A stretch of DNA of 64,000 bases. Origin: Kitasatospora herbaricolor. GTDB taxonomy: Bacteria > Actinomycetota > Actinomycetes > Streptomycetales > Streptomycetaceae. The stretch is taken from assembly GCF_030813695.1 (NCBI RefSeq), contig NZ_JAUSVA010000002.1:4216001-4280000 (forward strand), written 5' to 3'. Below the pieces are notes generated by a model that did not search any database, had not been told where the DNA came from, and was given only the letters and a program-made list of their open reading frames with translations. Position numbers and translations under genes: made by a program. Within the stretch, counting starts at the first letter, position 1; each line of letters opens with the position of its first letter. Below, one piece after another: positions 9,285 through 18,036 of the stretch.

Positions 9285-9785
9285 TCAGCGACCGGCCAGG
9301 GAAGCCAGCAGGGCGAGACCGCCCGCCAGACTTCCCGCACCGAGCAGCGTCCAGAACACGTCACTGGCCAGCGTCGACCCGGTCTCGCCGGCGGCCAGCA
9401 CCACCAGCCCCGGGCGCCTGGGGTCGTACGCCACCCGGACGTCCGACCCGATCGTCAGTCCGGCCGGCCGGCGCAGCGGAGTGTGGCCGCGCGGTCTGGC
9501 GACCACCGCCTCGCCCCGGCCGGTCGAACCCGTGGCGCCCGCCGCTCCGCCCGCGGCACCGGACACCCCGGCGGCCCCGACCGAGGGCAGGGTCGCGAAG
9601 GACAGCAGGGGCGCACTGTCCAACGTGCCGTACGGATCGTCGTCGGCCACGACCCGTGCCGAGACCGGCACCCCGTGGCGGCGCACCCGGTGGCGAAGAC
9701 GCATTTCGACAGCGCACCAGAACAGGAGTGCGCCTCCGAAGAGGACGAGTACGACCCCCGCCGCAAAACCCGTGGGTGTCTCCAT
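9285..9785 (-). CDS. DUF3592-type membrane protein
   Basis: The 166-residue product starts METPTGFAAG, with GGAGGGG just upstream. It has a transmembrane segment at about residues 8-28 and another at the C-terminus (ASDVFWTLLGAGSLAGG...). Between them is a soluble beta-rich part with GSDVRVAYDPRRPG, the typical DUF3592 signature. Orientation suggests an extracytoplasmic or cytoplasmic loop between two anchors. Function is unknown. A longer frame reaches 10118, but its N-terminal part is low-complexity and not credible as protein. Confidence 0.75.
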   Translation of the reverse strand: METPTGFAAGVVLVLFGGALLFWCAVEMRLRHRVRRHGVPVSARVVADDDPYGTLDSAPLLSFATLPSVGAAGVSGAAGGAAGATGSTGRGEAVVARPRGHTPLRRPAGLTIGSDVRVAYDPRRPGLVVLAAGETGSTLASDVFWTLLGAGSLAGGLALLASLAGR

Positions 9786-9811
9786 CGCGCCCCTCCCCCG
9801 TCCGGCCCGCC

Positions 9812-9848
9812 GCGAATCTCTGTCCACAGCCTGTGGACAGAGATTCGC
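9812..9848. promoter_or_regulatory. 37-bp perfect palindrome with two DnaA-box-like 9-mers
   Basis: Two 18-bp arms separated by one base are exactly complementary. The inner part reads CTGTCCACA...TGTGGACAG, two head-to-head copies matching the streptomycete DnaA-box pattern (consensus about TTGTCCACA). It lies 27-63 bases before the DUF3592 start, where an operator or promoter is expected. It could also fold as an RNA hairpin. Confidence 0.6.
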
Positions 9849-10110
9849 AGCGCAGGGACAACACCCGACCGACGCCCGCCGTACGGCGGCCGAACCGGCG
9901 GGAACGGGAATGTGAACGGGGCGGGCGCGGCGGGGCGGGGCCTCCTGGGCACGGCGGGCCAGGGCGACATGGCGCGCGGCGACGTGCGCGCGGCGGTACG
10001 AGGGGCGGGGCCGAGTGAGAGGCCGAGGCGCGGGGCCGAGGCGCGGGGCCGAGGGGCGGGGACGGTCGATCGGGGGCCGTGGCAAGGCCACGGGAACGGC
10101 GGGCAGAGCA

Positions 10111-10147
10111 GGGGGCACCCCGGGGCGGTGACCCCCTGGGTGCCCCC
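10111..10147 (-). terminator. Terminator after the methyltransferase gene
   Basis: A stem GGGGGCACCC/GGGTGCCCCC with further G/C pairing inside starts six bases after the stop of the methyltransferase gene. Confidence 0.7.
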
Positions 10148-10152
10148 CGCTG

Positions 10153-11700
10153 TCAGTCCTCCTGGCCCAGGCCCGCCGGCGCGATGAAGCCCTGCTCGGT
10201 CAGCATCCGCAGCGACTGCGGGACCTGGTCCCGCAGCACCACCCGGTCCTCGTCCAGCAGGTGCGCGATGGCGTCCACGATCTCGCCCGCCGACAGCGTG
10301 CCGTCACAGGCCCCGACGAACCCGGCCCCGACCGTGTCGACCTTGGTGGCCCGGCGCATGCCGCGGTTGTGGCGCAGGATCACGTGCTCCGGGTCCTCCG
10401 CGCCGGGCGGGCCGACCTGCTCCTGGACGACCTCGTCCGAGAGCAGGTAGCGGGTGTCCAGCAGCCCCGCGTCGTCGTGCGAGGCCAGGAAGTCCTGCCG
10501 GGCGAACCAGCTCTCGATGTGCGGGCCGAGCGGCTGCTCGATCGAGTGCGGCCACTCCTCCACGCGCACGGTCGGGCGGTCCGCGCCGCTCGCCCGCAGG
10601 GTGATCCAGCCGAAGCCGATGCCCTCGACCTTCGCCGCCTCGAAGGCGTCCAGCCACTCGCCGTACCGGGCCTGGTAGTCGCCGCCCGGGCCGCGGTGGT
10701 CGCCGCCGTCGCGCAGCCACAACTCGGCGTACTGGGCGACGTCCTGCACCTCGCGCTGGACGACCCACGCGTCCAGCCCGGTGCCCGCCACCCAACCCGC
10801 CAGCCGGTCGTGCCAGTCCTCGCCCTTGACGTGCTGCCAGTTCGCCAGCAACTGGCAGTAGCCGCCGGGCTCCAGATGTGCGGCGGCGCCCCGCACGACG
10901 CTCCGGCAGAGGTCGTCACCGGCCATCCCGCCGTCCCGGTAGGTGAAGCGGCTGCCCGGTGAGATCACGAACGGCGGATTGGAGACGATCAGGTCGAACT
11001 TCCGGTCCACGACCGGCTGGAAGAGACTGCCCTCGGCCGTGTCGGTGTTGTCGAACCCGGACAGCGCCAGGGTCAGCTCGGTGAATCGCAGCGCACGCGC
11101 GTTGACGTCCGTCGCCGTCACCCGCTGGGCGTGGCGCGCCGCGTGCAGCGCCTGCACGCCGGAGCCCGCGCCGAGGTCGAGCGCCGTGCGCACCGACCGC
11201 CGCACGGCGATGTTCGCCAGTGTGGTGGACGCTCCGCCGACCCCCAGCACCAGCTCCTTGCGGGCCACCCCGTGCGCGGTCTCCCCCGAGCCGATGCCAC
11301 CGGCACCACCGACCGCGCAGCCCAGGTCGGAAACCACCCAGGCATCCGAACTCGGCAGGCCGGCGACCTCGTTGGCGTACGGGCGGACGTCCACGGTGGC
11401 ACGCACCTGGTCGCCGTCGGGCCGCAGCCAGCCGTCCGCGAGGCAGTCCTCCACGGGCAGCGCGGCAGCGGCCGCCGCGTACGGGACGGGCTGCTGCAGC
11501 AGGAAGAGCCGCACCAGCGTCTCCAGCGGACTGCCTCCGCGGGTCGCGCGCAGCGCCGGCACCGCCTCGCTACGGGCCAGGGCCGCGTAACCGGTGGGCC
11601 CGAGCAGGTCGAGGCAGCCGTCGGCGGTGTACGAGGCGGCGAGCAGCGCCTCGCGGAGCTTGGCGAGGCGGGTGGGGTCGAGAACGGGGCTACTGGTCAC
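10153..11700 (-). CDS. SAM-dependent methyltransferase, RsmC/PrmC-like
   Basis: The 515-residue protein starts with GTG. An all-alpha N-terminal region (about 1-150) precedes a Rossmann methyltransferase core: the SAM-binding loop LDLGAGSGVQAL (about 172-183), the acidic residue after strand 2 (TDVNARAL), and the catalytic NPPF motif of N-methyltransferases acting on planar NH2 groups, as in HemK/PrmC and RsmC/RsmD. A C-terminal region of about 200 residues is extra. The target, perhaps rRNA, DNA or a protein glutamine, cannot be read from the sequence. It is transcribed alone, toward its own hairpin. Confidence 0.8.
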   Translation of the reverse strand: MTSSPVLDPTRLAKLREALLAASYTADGCLDLLGPTGYAALARSEAVPALRATRGGSPLETLVRLFLLQQPVPYAAAAAALPVEDCLADGWLRPDGDQVRATVDVRPYANEVAGLPSSDAWVVSDLGCAVGGAGGIGSGETAHGVARKELVLGVGGASTTLANIAVRRSVRTALDLGAGSGVQALHAARHAQRVTATDVNARALRFTELTLALSGFDNTDTAEGSLFQPVVDRKFDLIVSNPPFVISPGSRFTYRDGGMAGDDLCRSVVRGAAAHLEPGGYCQLLANWQHVKGEDWHDRLAGWVAGTGLDAWVVQREVQDVAQYAELWLRDGGDHRGPGGDYQARYGEWLDAFEAAKVEGIGFGWITLRASGADRPTVRVEEWPHSIEQPLGPHIESWFARQDFLASHDDAGLLDTRYLLSDEVVQEQVGPPGAEDPEHVILRHNRGMRRATKVDTVGAGFVGACDGTLSAGEIVDAIAHLLDEDRVVLRDQVPQSLRMLTEQGFIAPAGLGQED

Positions 11701-11977
11701 CCGGTCATTGTCTCGCGACGCCGGGGCGCGGCGGGCCGTGGCACGGCGGACCGCCCTCGCGCGGACCGTGGCCGGCGGGTCAGCGGGTCAGCCGGCCACG
11801 GGAGCGGAGGCCGGCACGGCCGGTGTCGCTGACCACGGCGGGCGCGGCCGGGTACGGCCGGGGCACGGCCGGGCCCGAGGGGTCGGGGCCGGCCGCACCG
11901 CGAGCGAGGTGCGTCGAGGCAGTTCGGCGGGGCTGGCTCAACTCAGTGGGTCAGCTCAGCGGGTCAGCGCAGCGGGG

Positions 11978-12715
11978 TCAGCTCGGCGAGGCGGCCGGGG
12001 AGGTGGCCGGGGCGGAGGCGGAGGGTGCGGCGGAGCCGGTGGCGTCGGCGGCCGGCGCGGACGGCGAGGCGGCGGGATCACCCGACGCGGCGGGCGATCC
12101 CGCCGCTCCCGGGGTCGCCGGGGCGCTCGCGCCGGTGGATGCGCCGGCGGGGGCGCCCGAGGGAGCGGCGGCCGGTGCGCCCGGCTTGCAGCCCGGCTGC
12201 TTGGCCATCGCCGCACCCAGGTCACCGCTCTGCAGCTTGCTCTGCGCCTGGGTGGACAGCGTCGCCAGCTGCTGGACCTGGTCGCCGACACTGCGCAGCG
12301 CGTCCGCGAACTTCGCCTGGTCGGTGTTGGGCAGCCCGTCCAGCTTCTTCTGGACGTCCAGGTAGCCCTGGGCGGCCTTGTTCAGCTCGTCGACCGCGTC
12401 CTTCTGCAGGTTGCCGCCCTTGTCCACCTTCGGGGCGCCGGCCTTGTCGATGGCCTCGGCGATCTGCTGGTTGGTCCTGGCCAGCCGCGCGACATCGTCC
12501 GAGAGCCGCTTCTGCAGATCGGCCGGGCCCTCGCCGTCCTTGACCTGCCCGGTGTCCGCGAGGGCGGCCTGCGCCTGTGCGATCGGCTCCTTCGCCGAGT
12601 CGCAGACACTCGTGGCCCACGCGTTCAGCTGAGCACTGTCATCACCGCCGCACCCGACAGCGCCGAACGCGAGCAACGCGCCCAGCGCGGGTACGGCCAG
12701 CAGTCGCTTGTTCAC
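11978..12715 (-). CDS. Secreted lipoprotein of unknown function
   Basis: The 245-residue product begins MNKRLLAVPALGALLAFGAVGCGG, a lipoprotein signal with the modified Cys about residue 22. A helical domain (about 30-165) has heptad-like Leu/Ala spacing and includes a second Cys (C38) that could pair with the Cys in QPGC. The last 75 residues are low-complexity Ala/Pro/Ser, typical of a wall-spanning linker. It stands alone between the methyltransferase and cyclophilin-fold genes. No function is recognised. Confidence 0.75.
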   Translation of the reverse strand: MNKRLLAVPALGALLAFGAVGCGGDDSAQLNAWATSVCDSAKEPIAQAQAALADTGQVKDGEGPADLQKRLSDDVARLARTNQQIAEAIDKAGAPKVDKGGNLQKDAVDELNKAAQGYLDVQKKLDGLPNTDQAKFADALRSVGDQVQQLATLSTQAQSKLQSGDLGAAMAKQPGCKPGAPAAAPSGAPAGASTGASAPATPGAAGSPAASGDPAASPSAPAADATGSAAPSASAPATSPAASPS

Positions 12716-12844
12716 CGGAGAAGCCCTTTCGGATGCGGTTGTCGAACAGCGAACCTACACGCCCGCCCGACACGGCCGTCCCGACGGCGGCCCCGCCAGG
12801 GCCGGACGACCGGAGCCCCGCTGCACTCGGACCGCCGGGAGCGG

Positions 12845-13213
12845 CTAGGCCCGCTCCACCCGGATCGCGTCACCCGGCCGCACCGTACGCAGCACGTTCG
12901 CGTCCCCGTCCAGGACGCCCAGCACGTTGCACGGGCCCGCCAGCCGGCACTCGCCCCCGCGCGAGATCGGGGTCGGCCCGAAGGGCAGCGCCAAGCTGTC
13001 GCCGTCCGTCCAGAACGCCACGGTGCCGGGCTCGACCACCTGCCGGGCGTCCACCTCCAGCGGCACGGTGACCGGCGTCCCGAAGTAGACCTCGTCGCCC
13101 CAGGTGTTCGCGGAGGAGCTGAGGGGCAGCACCTCCCAGAGTGCCTTGGCGGTGGGCGTCGGCTGCAGGGTCGCCGTCGTCTGACCCGCAGGCCACAGGA
13201 TTCGCATCCGCAT
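12845..13213 (-). CDS. Cyclophilin-like fold protein (TM1367-type)
   Basis: The 122-residue product starts MRMRILWPAG. GAGGGA lies eight bases before the ATG at 13213, which decides the start over a longer frame to 13276. The sequence is all-beta, with SSANTWGDEVYFGTPV and the PFGPTPIS loop that mark the small cyclophilin-like (DUF3830/TM1367) family of bacterial proteins. That family keeps the fold of peptidyl-prolyl isomerases but usually lacks proven isomerase activity. It lies between the lipoprotein gene and the BldG locus. Function is unknown. Confidence 0.7.
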   Translation of the reverse strand: MRMRILWPAGQTTATLQPTPTAKALWEVLPLSSSANTWGDEVYFGTPVTVPLEVDARQVVEPGTVAFWTDGDSLALPFGPTPISRGGECRLAGPCNVLGVLDGDANVLRTVRPGDAIRVERA

Positions 13214-13522
13214 GGGGTGTTCCCTCATCTCCGACAGATCCGATCCGGTCGCGCCAGGATGCAGGGAACCGCCCAATTCAACAATCTGTCAACCCCGGGG
13301 CGAGTCCGGTCGCCGGACGGCCGCCCGCGGAGTCCGGAGCCACGATCCGCTTCAGCGCCGCACCGGAGTCGGCAGAGGGGACGGCCGGCTGCGGCCGGGA
13401 ACGGTCGCCGGGCGGGCACGGCGAAGCCGGACCGGGCGGACGAGACCGGCCGAAAGGGTGGGCAGCACCCGATCAGCGGGAGCGTCGTAACCGCCCGGGT
13501 GAACGGGGTCGGTCCGCGCGGC
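13214..13522. other. Intergenic, no gene seen
   Basis: This 309-base spacer lies between the anti-sigma kinase gene and the cyclophilin-fold gene. The part near 13270-13290 is AT-richer and probably carries the promoter of the cyclophilin-fold gene. Nothing else is supported. Confidence 0.45.
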
Positions 13523-13939
13523 TCAGTGCGCCAGGGCGTCGACCGATACCGGCCAGCTCATCCGGATCACGCCGCCACGGGCGCCGTGGGTGACCTCAAG
13601 GTCCTCGACCAGGCCCGTGATGACCGCGAGGCCCAGCGTGTCCTCGTCGGCGTCCTCGTCGACACCCGGGTCCGGGACCGACGCTGGGCCGGCCTCGTCC
13701 TCGACCTCGATGAGGAAACGCTTCTCCTGGTCGGTGAGGGCCACCCGGACGGCGCCGGCCGTCACCCCGCCACGCTGGTGCAGGCCCACCGCGCGGGAGC
13801 ACGCCTCGCCGACCGCGAGACGCACCTCGTCGAGCACCGACTCGTCGACCCCTGCGCGTCTGGCCACCGCCGCGGCCACCAGCCGGGCTGTGCGCACATG
13901 CTCGGGAAGCGCACTGAATCGAAGTTCGACCGTTGCCAT
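13523..13939 (-). CDS. Anti-sigma factor (serine kinase family, BldG partner)
   Basis: A SpoIIAB/RsbW-type GHKL protein of 138 residues. Proteins of this class bind a sigma factor and phosphorylate an anti-anti-sigma partner. The N-box region reads EVRLAVGEACSRAV, with Ser where the Mg-binding Asn usually stands; the G-box region DTLGLAVITGLVEDLEV is present. It lies directly downstream of bldG, the same order as the bldG-orf3 locus of S. coelicolor, where the two are co-transcribed. The replaced Asn raises the question whether it still binds ATP or acts only by protein contact. The ATG start has a GGGGGAG site upstream. Confidence 0.88.
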   Translation of the reverse strand: MATVELRFSALPEHVRTARLVAAAVARRAGVDESVLDEVRLAVGEACSRAVGLHQRGGVTAGAVRVALTDQEKRFLIEVEDEAGPASVPDPGVDEDADEDTLGLAVITGLVEDLEVTHGARGGVIRMSWPVSVDALAH

Positions 13940-14014
13940 GTCTCCCCCTCCGGGGTGCTCCGACCACGGGCTGGCAAGCCAGCCCCCAGGGCTGGACGGA
14001 ACCAGCCCTTAGCC

Positions 14015-14048
14015 GGGGCGGGCAGGCCCTTCGGGCCCGACCCGCCCC
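14015..14048 (-). terminator. Hairpin cluster between bldG and the anti-sigma gene
   Basis: GGGGCGGG pairs with CCCGCCCC around an inner GGCCC/GGGCC pairing. Two smaller hairpins (GGGCTGGC/GCCAGCCC near 13968 and AGGGCTGG/CCAGCCCT near 13990) follow in the transcript. Such attenuation would give a bldG-only transcript plus a longer two-gene one, as described for S. coelicolor. Confidence 0.6.
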
Positions 14049-14060
14049 AAAAAGGTGAGA

Positions 14061-14402
14061 TCAGTCGGTCGCGGCGACCGCGTCGTCCACCGAGGTGTGG
14101 ATCGGGAACACCTTGGTGAGACCGGTGATCCGGAAGATCTTCAGAATGCGCTCCTGGTTGCAGACCAGGCGCAGCGATCCCTCGTGGGCACGCACTCGCT
14201 TGAGACCGCCCACCAGGACGCCCAGACCGGTCGAGTCGAGGAAGTCCACGCCCTCCATGTCGACGACCAAGTGGTAGTTGCCGTCGTTGACGAGCTCGAC
14301 CAACTGCTCACGCAGCTTCGGGGCGGTGTACACATCGATCTCGCCGCCAACCTCGACGACCGTGCGATCGCCGACTGTACGGGTCGACAGGGACAGGTCC
14401 AC
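14061..14402 (-). CDS. bldG: Anti-sigma factor antagonist BldG
   Basis: A STAS-domain switch protein needed for aerial growth and antibiotic production in streptomycetes. The product is 113 residues, the length of the known BldG, and I recall its sequence as almost identical. The phosphorylation site is Ser57 in GVDFLDSTGLGVLVGG. The GTG start is preceded by GGAGG four bases away. The gene heads a two-gene unit with the anti-sigma kinase gene downstream and is divergent from the helicase gene, so its promoters lie in 14403-14605. Confidence 0.97.
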   Translation of the reverse strand: MDLSLSTRTVGDRTVVEVGGEIDVYTAPKLREQLVELVNDGNYHLVVDMEGVDFLDSTGLGVLVGGLKRVRAHEGSLRLVCNQERILKIFRITGLTKVFPIHTSVDDAVAATD

Positions 14403-14605
14403 GGAACCTCCAGCGCCTTGCCTTGCTACGTCATTGCGATCCTCGGCCTGGCGGCCGCCACCGCGTGGTCGCGAACTTGGGCGCGCCCAACGTGCATGCG
14501 GCGAGCCTCGGCGTTGCGACCCTCGGCCATGTGGCCGTCACGGCCTCATTCAACCACCTGTGACCATGACCGCACGATGCCTTACGACGATTCTCCGTCA
14601 CGCCG

Positions 14606-17050
14606 GTGACACACTGGGTCCCCATGCTGCCCCGTCACCGCCCGCCCGAGGCGCTGCTCGCCTCCCTCTCCGCCGTCCGGGGACGCGCCGACCGGCTCAC
14701 CCATACGGAGCATCTGCCCGCCCGTGAGGCCCGCCACGCACCCTGGCCGGACACCGTCCGGCCGGAGGTCGTGGCAGCCGCGCTCGCCCTGGGGGTCGAG
14801 CAGCCGTGGGCCCATCAGGCGGAGGCCATGAAACTGGCCAAATCCGGCCAAACTGTGGTCCTTGCCACAGGCACCGCCTCGGGCAAGTCGCTCGGCTACC
14901 TGGCGCCCGTCCTCAGCGACCTGCTGGACGGCACGGAGGCCCGGAACGGGCGGGGGGCGACCGCGCTGTACCTCGCCCCCACCAAGGCGCTGGCGGCCGA
15001 CCAGCGCCGCCGCGCCGCCGAACTGGCACCCGCCCGGGTGCGGGCCGCGCTCTACGACGGCGACACACCACCCGAGGAACGGGAGTGGGTCCGCCAGTAC
15101 GCCTCGTACGTGCTGACCAACCCCGACATGCTGCACCGGGGCATCCTGCCCGCCCACCCGCGCTGGGCGTCCTTCCTGAAGACGCTGAAGTACGTGGTCG
15201 TCGACGAGTGCCACACCTACCGGGGCGTGTTCGGATCGCATGTCGCCCAGGTCCTGCGCCGGCTACGCCGGCTCTGCGCCCGCTACGGCTCCTCACCCAC
15301 GTTCCTGCTCGCCTCGGCCACCACCGCCGACCCGGCGGCCACGGCCCACCGACTGACCGGTCTGCCCGCCGTCGCCGTCACCGAGGACTGCTCCCCGCGC
15401 GGGCCGCTGGTCTTCGGCCTCTGGGAGCCGCCGCTCACCGAGAACGTCGGCGAGCACGGCGCCCCCGTGCGGCGGACCGCCACCGCCGAGGCCGCCTACC
15501 TGCTCACCGACCTGGTCGGGTCCGAGACCCGGACGGTCGTCTTCGTCCGCTCCCGGCGGGCCGCGGAGCTGGTCGCGCTGCAGGCCCAGGACCAGCTCGG
15601 CCGGCCACTGGCCGACCGGGTCGCCGCCTACCGCGGCGGCTACCTGGCGGAGGAGCGGCGGGCGCTGGAGCGCGACCTGCACTCCGGGCGGCTGCTCGGC
15701 CTGGCCTCGACCTCCGCCCTCGAACTCGGCGTCGACGTCTCCGGCCTCGACGCCGTCCTGATGGCCGGCTACCCCGGCACCCGGGCGTCGCTCTGGCAGC
15801 AGGCCGGCCGGGCCGGGCGGGAGGCCCAGGGCGCCCTGGCGGTGCTGATCGCCCGCGACGACCCGCTGGACACCTACCTGGTGCACCACCCGGGGGCACT
15901 CTTCGACACACCCGTCGAGGCCACCGTGCTCGACCCGGACAACCCGCACGTGCTGGCGCCGCACCTGTGCGCGGCCGCCGCCGAACTCCCGCTCACCGAC
16001 GGCGACCTGGAGCTCTTCGGGCCGTCCACCGAGGCGTTGCTGCCGATACTGGAGAAGCGCGGGCTGCTGCGCCGCCGGGGCGACGGCACCTGGTACTGGA
16101 CCAGGCGCGAGCGGGCCGCCGACGCCGTGGACCTGCGCGGGAGCGGGGGGAGCCCGGTGCAGATCGTCGAGGCCGAGACCGGCCGGCTGCTCGGCACGGT
16201 GGACGCCTCCGCCGCGCACACCAGCGTCCACACCGGCGCCGTCCACCTGCACCAGGGGCGGACCTACCTGGTGCGGGAGTTCGACCTGGACGGTTCGGTC
16301 GCCCTCGTCGAGCGGGCCGACCCGCCCTACACGACCGCCGCCCGCGACGTCACCTCCATCTCGGTGCTCTCGACCGACACCACGGTGGACTGGGGCGAGG
16401 CCCGGCTCAGCTTCGGGTCGGTGGAGGTGGTCAACCAGGTGGTGGGCTACCTGCGGAAGCGGATCTCCACCGGCGAGATCCTCGGCGAGAGCAAGCTCGA
16501 CCTGCCCCCCAGGACACTGCGCACCCGGGCGGTCTGGTGGTCCGTCACCGAGAACCAGCTGCTGGACGCGACCGTCCCCTTCGACCAGCTCCCGGGGGCC
16601 GCGCACGCCGCCGAGCACGCCTCGATCGGTCTGCTGCCGCTGTTCGCCACCTGCGACCGGTGGGACATCGGCGGGGTGTCGGTGCCGCTGCACCCCGACA
16701 CCGGGCTGCCCACCGTGTTCGTCTACGACGGCCACTCCGGCGGGGCGGGATTCGCCGAACGCGGCTTCCGGCGGGCCGCCCAGTGGCTGACGGCGACCCG
16801 GGACGCCATCGCCGCCTGCGAGTGCGAGCGGGGTTGCCCCTCCTGCGTGCAGTCCCCGAAGTGCGGCAACGGCAACGACCCGCTGGACAAGGCGGCGGCG
16901 GTCCGGCTGCTGGACGTCCTGCTGGCGGGTGCACCCGCTCCCGGGGCCGGACCGGCCGACGGAGCCGCAGCGGTCGACGGGGGCGGCGCACCGGTCGACG
17001 GGAGCACACCGGTCGGGGGTGGCGCGGTCGGGGGTGACGCGGCGCCCTGA
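14606..17050 (+). CDS. DEAD/DEAH-box helicase with DUF1998 domain (YprA/MrfA type)
   Basis: An SF2 helicase of 814 residues. The motifs in order are GTASGKS (about residue 90), DECH (about 200), LASATTADP (motif III), the helicase C domain with QQAGRAGR (motif VI), and a C-terminal DUF1998 domain with a four-Cys cluster CECERGCPSCVQSPKC (about 737-752). Bacillus members (YprA/MrfA) act in repair of mitomycin damage. The tail after residue 775 is Gly/Ala/Pro-rich and unconserved. The start is uncertain between the GTG at 14606 and the ATG at 14624; neither has a clear ribosome site. Its 3' end runs into a convergent TadE-like gene without a terminator. Confidence 0.88.
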   Translation: MTHWVPMLPRHRPPEALLASLSAVRGRADRLTHTEHLPAREARHAPWPDTVRPEVVAAALALGVEQPWAHQAEAMKLAKSGQTVVLATGTASGKSLGYLAPVLSDLLDGTEARNGRGATALYLAPTKALAADQRRRAAELAPARVRAALYDGDTPPEEREWVRQYASYVLTNPDMLHRGILPAHPRWASFLKTLKYVVVDECHTYRGVFGSHVAQVLRRLRRLCARYGSSPTFLLASATTADPAATAHRLTGLPAVAVTEDCSPRGPLVFGLWEPPLTENVGEHGAPVRRTATAEAAYLLTDLVGSETRTVVFVRSRRAAELVALQAQDQLGRPLADRVAAYRGGYLAEERRALERDLHSGRLLGLASTSALELGVDVSGLDAVLMAGYPGTRASLWQQAGRAGREAQGALAVLIARDDPLDTYLVHHPGALFDTPVEATVLDPDNPHVLAPHLCAAAAELPLTDGDLELFGPSTEALLPILEKRGLLRRRGDGTWYWTRRERAADAVDLRGSGGSPVQIVEAETGRLLGTVDASAAHTSVHTGAVHLHQGRTYLVREFDLDGSVALVERADPPYTTAARDVTSISVLSTDTTVDWGEARLSFGSVEVVNQVVGYLRKRISTGEILGESKLDLPPRTLRTRAVWWSVTENQLLDATVPFDQLPGAAHAAEHASIGLLPLFATCDRWDIGGVSVPLHPDTGLPTVFVYDGHSGGAGFAERGFRRAAQWLTATRDAIAACECERGCPSCVQSPKCGNGNDPLDKAAAVRLLDVLLAGAPAPGAGPADGAAAVDGGGAPVDGSTPVGGGAVGGDAAP

Positions 17051-17179
17051 GGGGCCGCCGGTCGTGGCGGCGTCCTCGGCTCGGTGTCCGCTCGCCGTAT
17101 CGGGCCTGACGCCACCCGGGGCCGTGTCGGAGGTGGCGGGGGCGCCGGAGCCGTCCGCGGTGTCGACCGGCGCCCACAA

Positions 17180-17638
17180 CGGGCCGGCACGCGCCCGGGC
17201 CCTGGCCGGCCCGAGTGGCAACGGCAGACCTCGTACCGGTACTTCGACGACCACCTCGACCTCGTCCGCCGACGGATCGGCCGCGCAGGAGACCAGGGTG
17301 GCCTGATGCGCGGCGGCGACGCCTTGGGCCCGCCCGCAGCCGCCGTCCGGATCGAGCAGCAGCCGGTCGGCCGCCGCGAGGGCCGCCAGGTCGGCGGCGG
17401 ACTCGGCCCGGTGGCGGCCGACGACGACCGATCCCAGTGCCAGCATCCCGGCGAACACCGCGCACCCGAGCATCGCGAGGGCGAGCAGCCAGACGGTCGC
17501 CGATCCCGCGTCCGACGCCCGGACCCGGACACCGGGGCTCCGGGCATCCCCCGCCTGCCCGTCCCCTCGACCGGCCCACGCACCGCCGGCCCGGCCCACG
17601 GCTCCGGCCGCCGAGCGCCGCACCGTCAGGACGGCCAT
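17180..17638 (-). CDS. TadE-like pilus-assembly protein (Rv3654c type); no nearby stop
   Basis: Residues about 42-150 match the small TadE/G-like proteins at the end of actinobacterial Tad operons: DAGSATVWLLALAMLGCAVF opens a transmembrane segment, and AESAADLAALAAADRLL follows. The start at 17638 overlaps the preceding TadE gene by 13 bases. The conserved part ends near 17180 (PLGPARARARAGP). However, this frame has no stop until 15293, so the formal product is 781 residues and lies mostly antisense to the helicase gene. The other two frames are also open past the end of the helicase gene. The true 3' end is uncertain; a lost stop is likely. Confidence 0.6.
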
Positions 17639-18036
17639 GACGAGGCACCCCCGGCCGAGCCCGTCAGCGTGTCCTCCCGGGCCGAGACCGCCGTGGCGCC
17701 CAGGCGCACCGAGAGCACCTCCGCGAGGCCGCCCGGGCCGGGGCAGGGGGCCTGCACGGTGACGCGTACGGACTCCCCCTCCGTCGCGATCCGCACCTCC
17801 GCACCGGGCGGGGCGGCGGAGCGGGCCAGGGCCACGGCGTCGGTGTCGCCCCGGGCGGCGGCCCGGGCCCCTGCCCGCGCCGCGTCCACGCAGCGGATCT
17901 GTGCGGTGGCGGCCACCATGCCCCAGAGGAGCATCGCCGCCAGCAGGACGAGGGCCGGGAGCGCCACCGCCGTCTCCGCCGTCGCGAAGCCCGCGTCCGG
18001 GGCCCGGCGGGGGCTCCGCGCCAGGTCACGCCGCAC
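17626..18036 (-). CDS. TadE family minor pilin-like protein
   Basis: The 136-residue product carries the TadE signature near the N-terminus: AGFATAETAVALPALVLLAAMLLWGMVAATAQIRCVDAAR in residues about 14-55, a Gly followed by Glu at +5 and a single transmembrane helix. TadE proteins are pseudopilin-like and are exported through the Tad machinery. It overlaps the DUF4244 gene upstream (11 bases) and the second TadE-like gene downstream (13 bases), so the three are translationally coupled. Confidence 0.85.
   Translation of the reverse strand: MRRDLARSPRRAPDAGFATAETAVALPALVLLAAMLLWGMVAATAQIRCVDAARAGARAAARGDTDAVALARSAAPPGAEVRIATEGESVRVTVQAPCPGPGGLAEVLSVRLGATAVSAREDTLTGSAGGASSWPS

Larger units (their letters stand above)
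9786..10152. other. Intergenic with palindrome, GC-rich repeats and terminator
   Basis: Besides the palindrome and the hairpin at 10111-10147, this spacer has short iterations of GGCGCGGGGCCGA around 10018-10065. No gene is supported. Confidence 0.5.
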
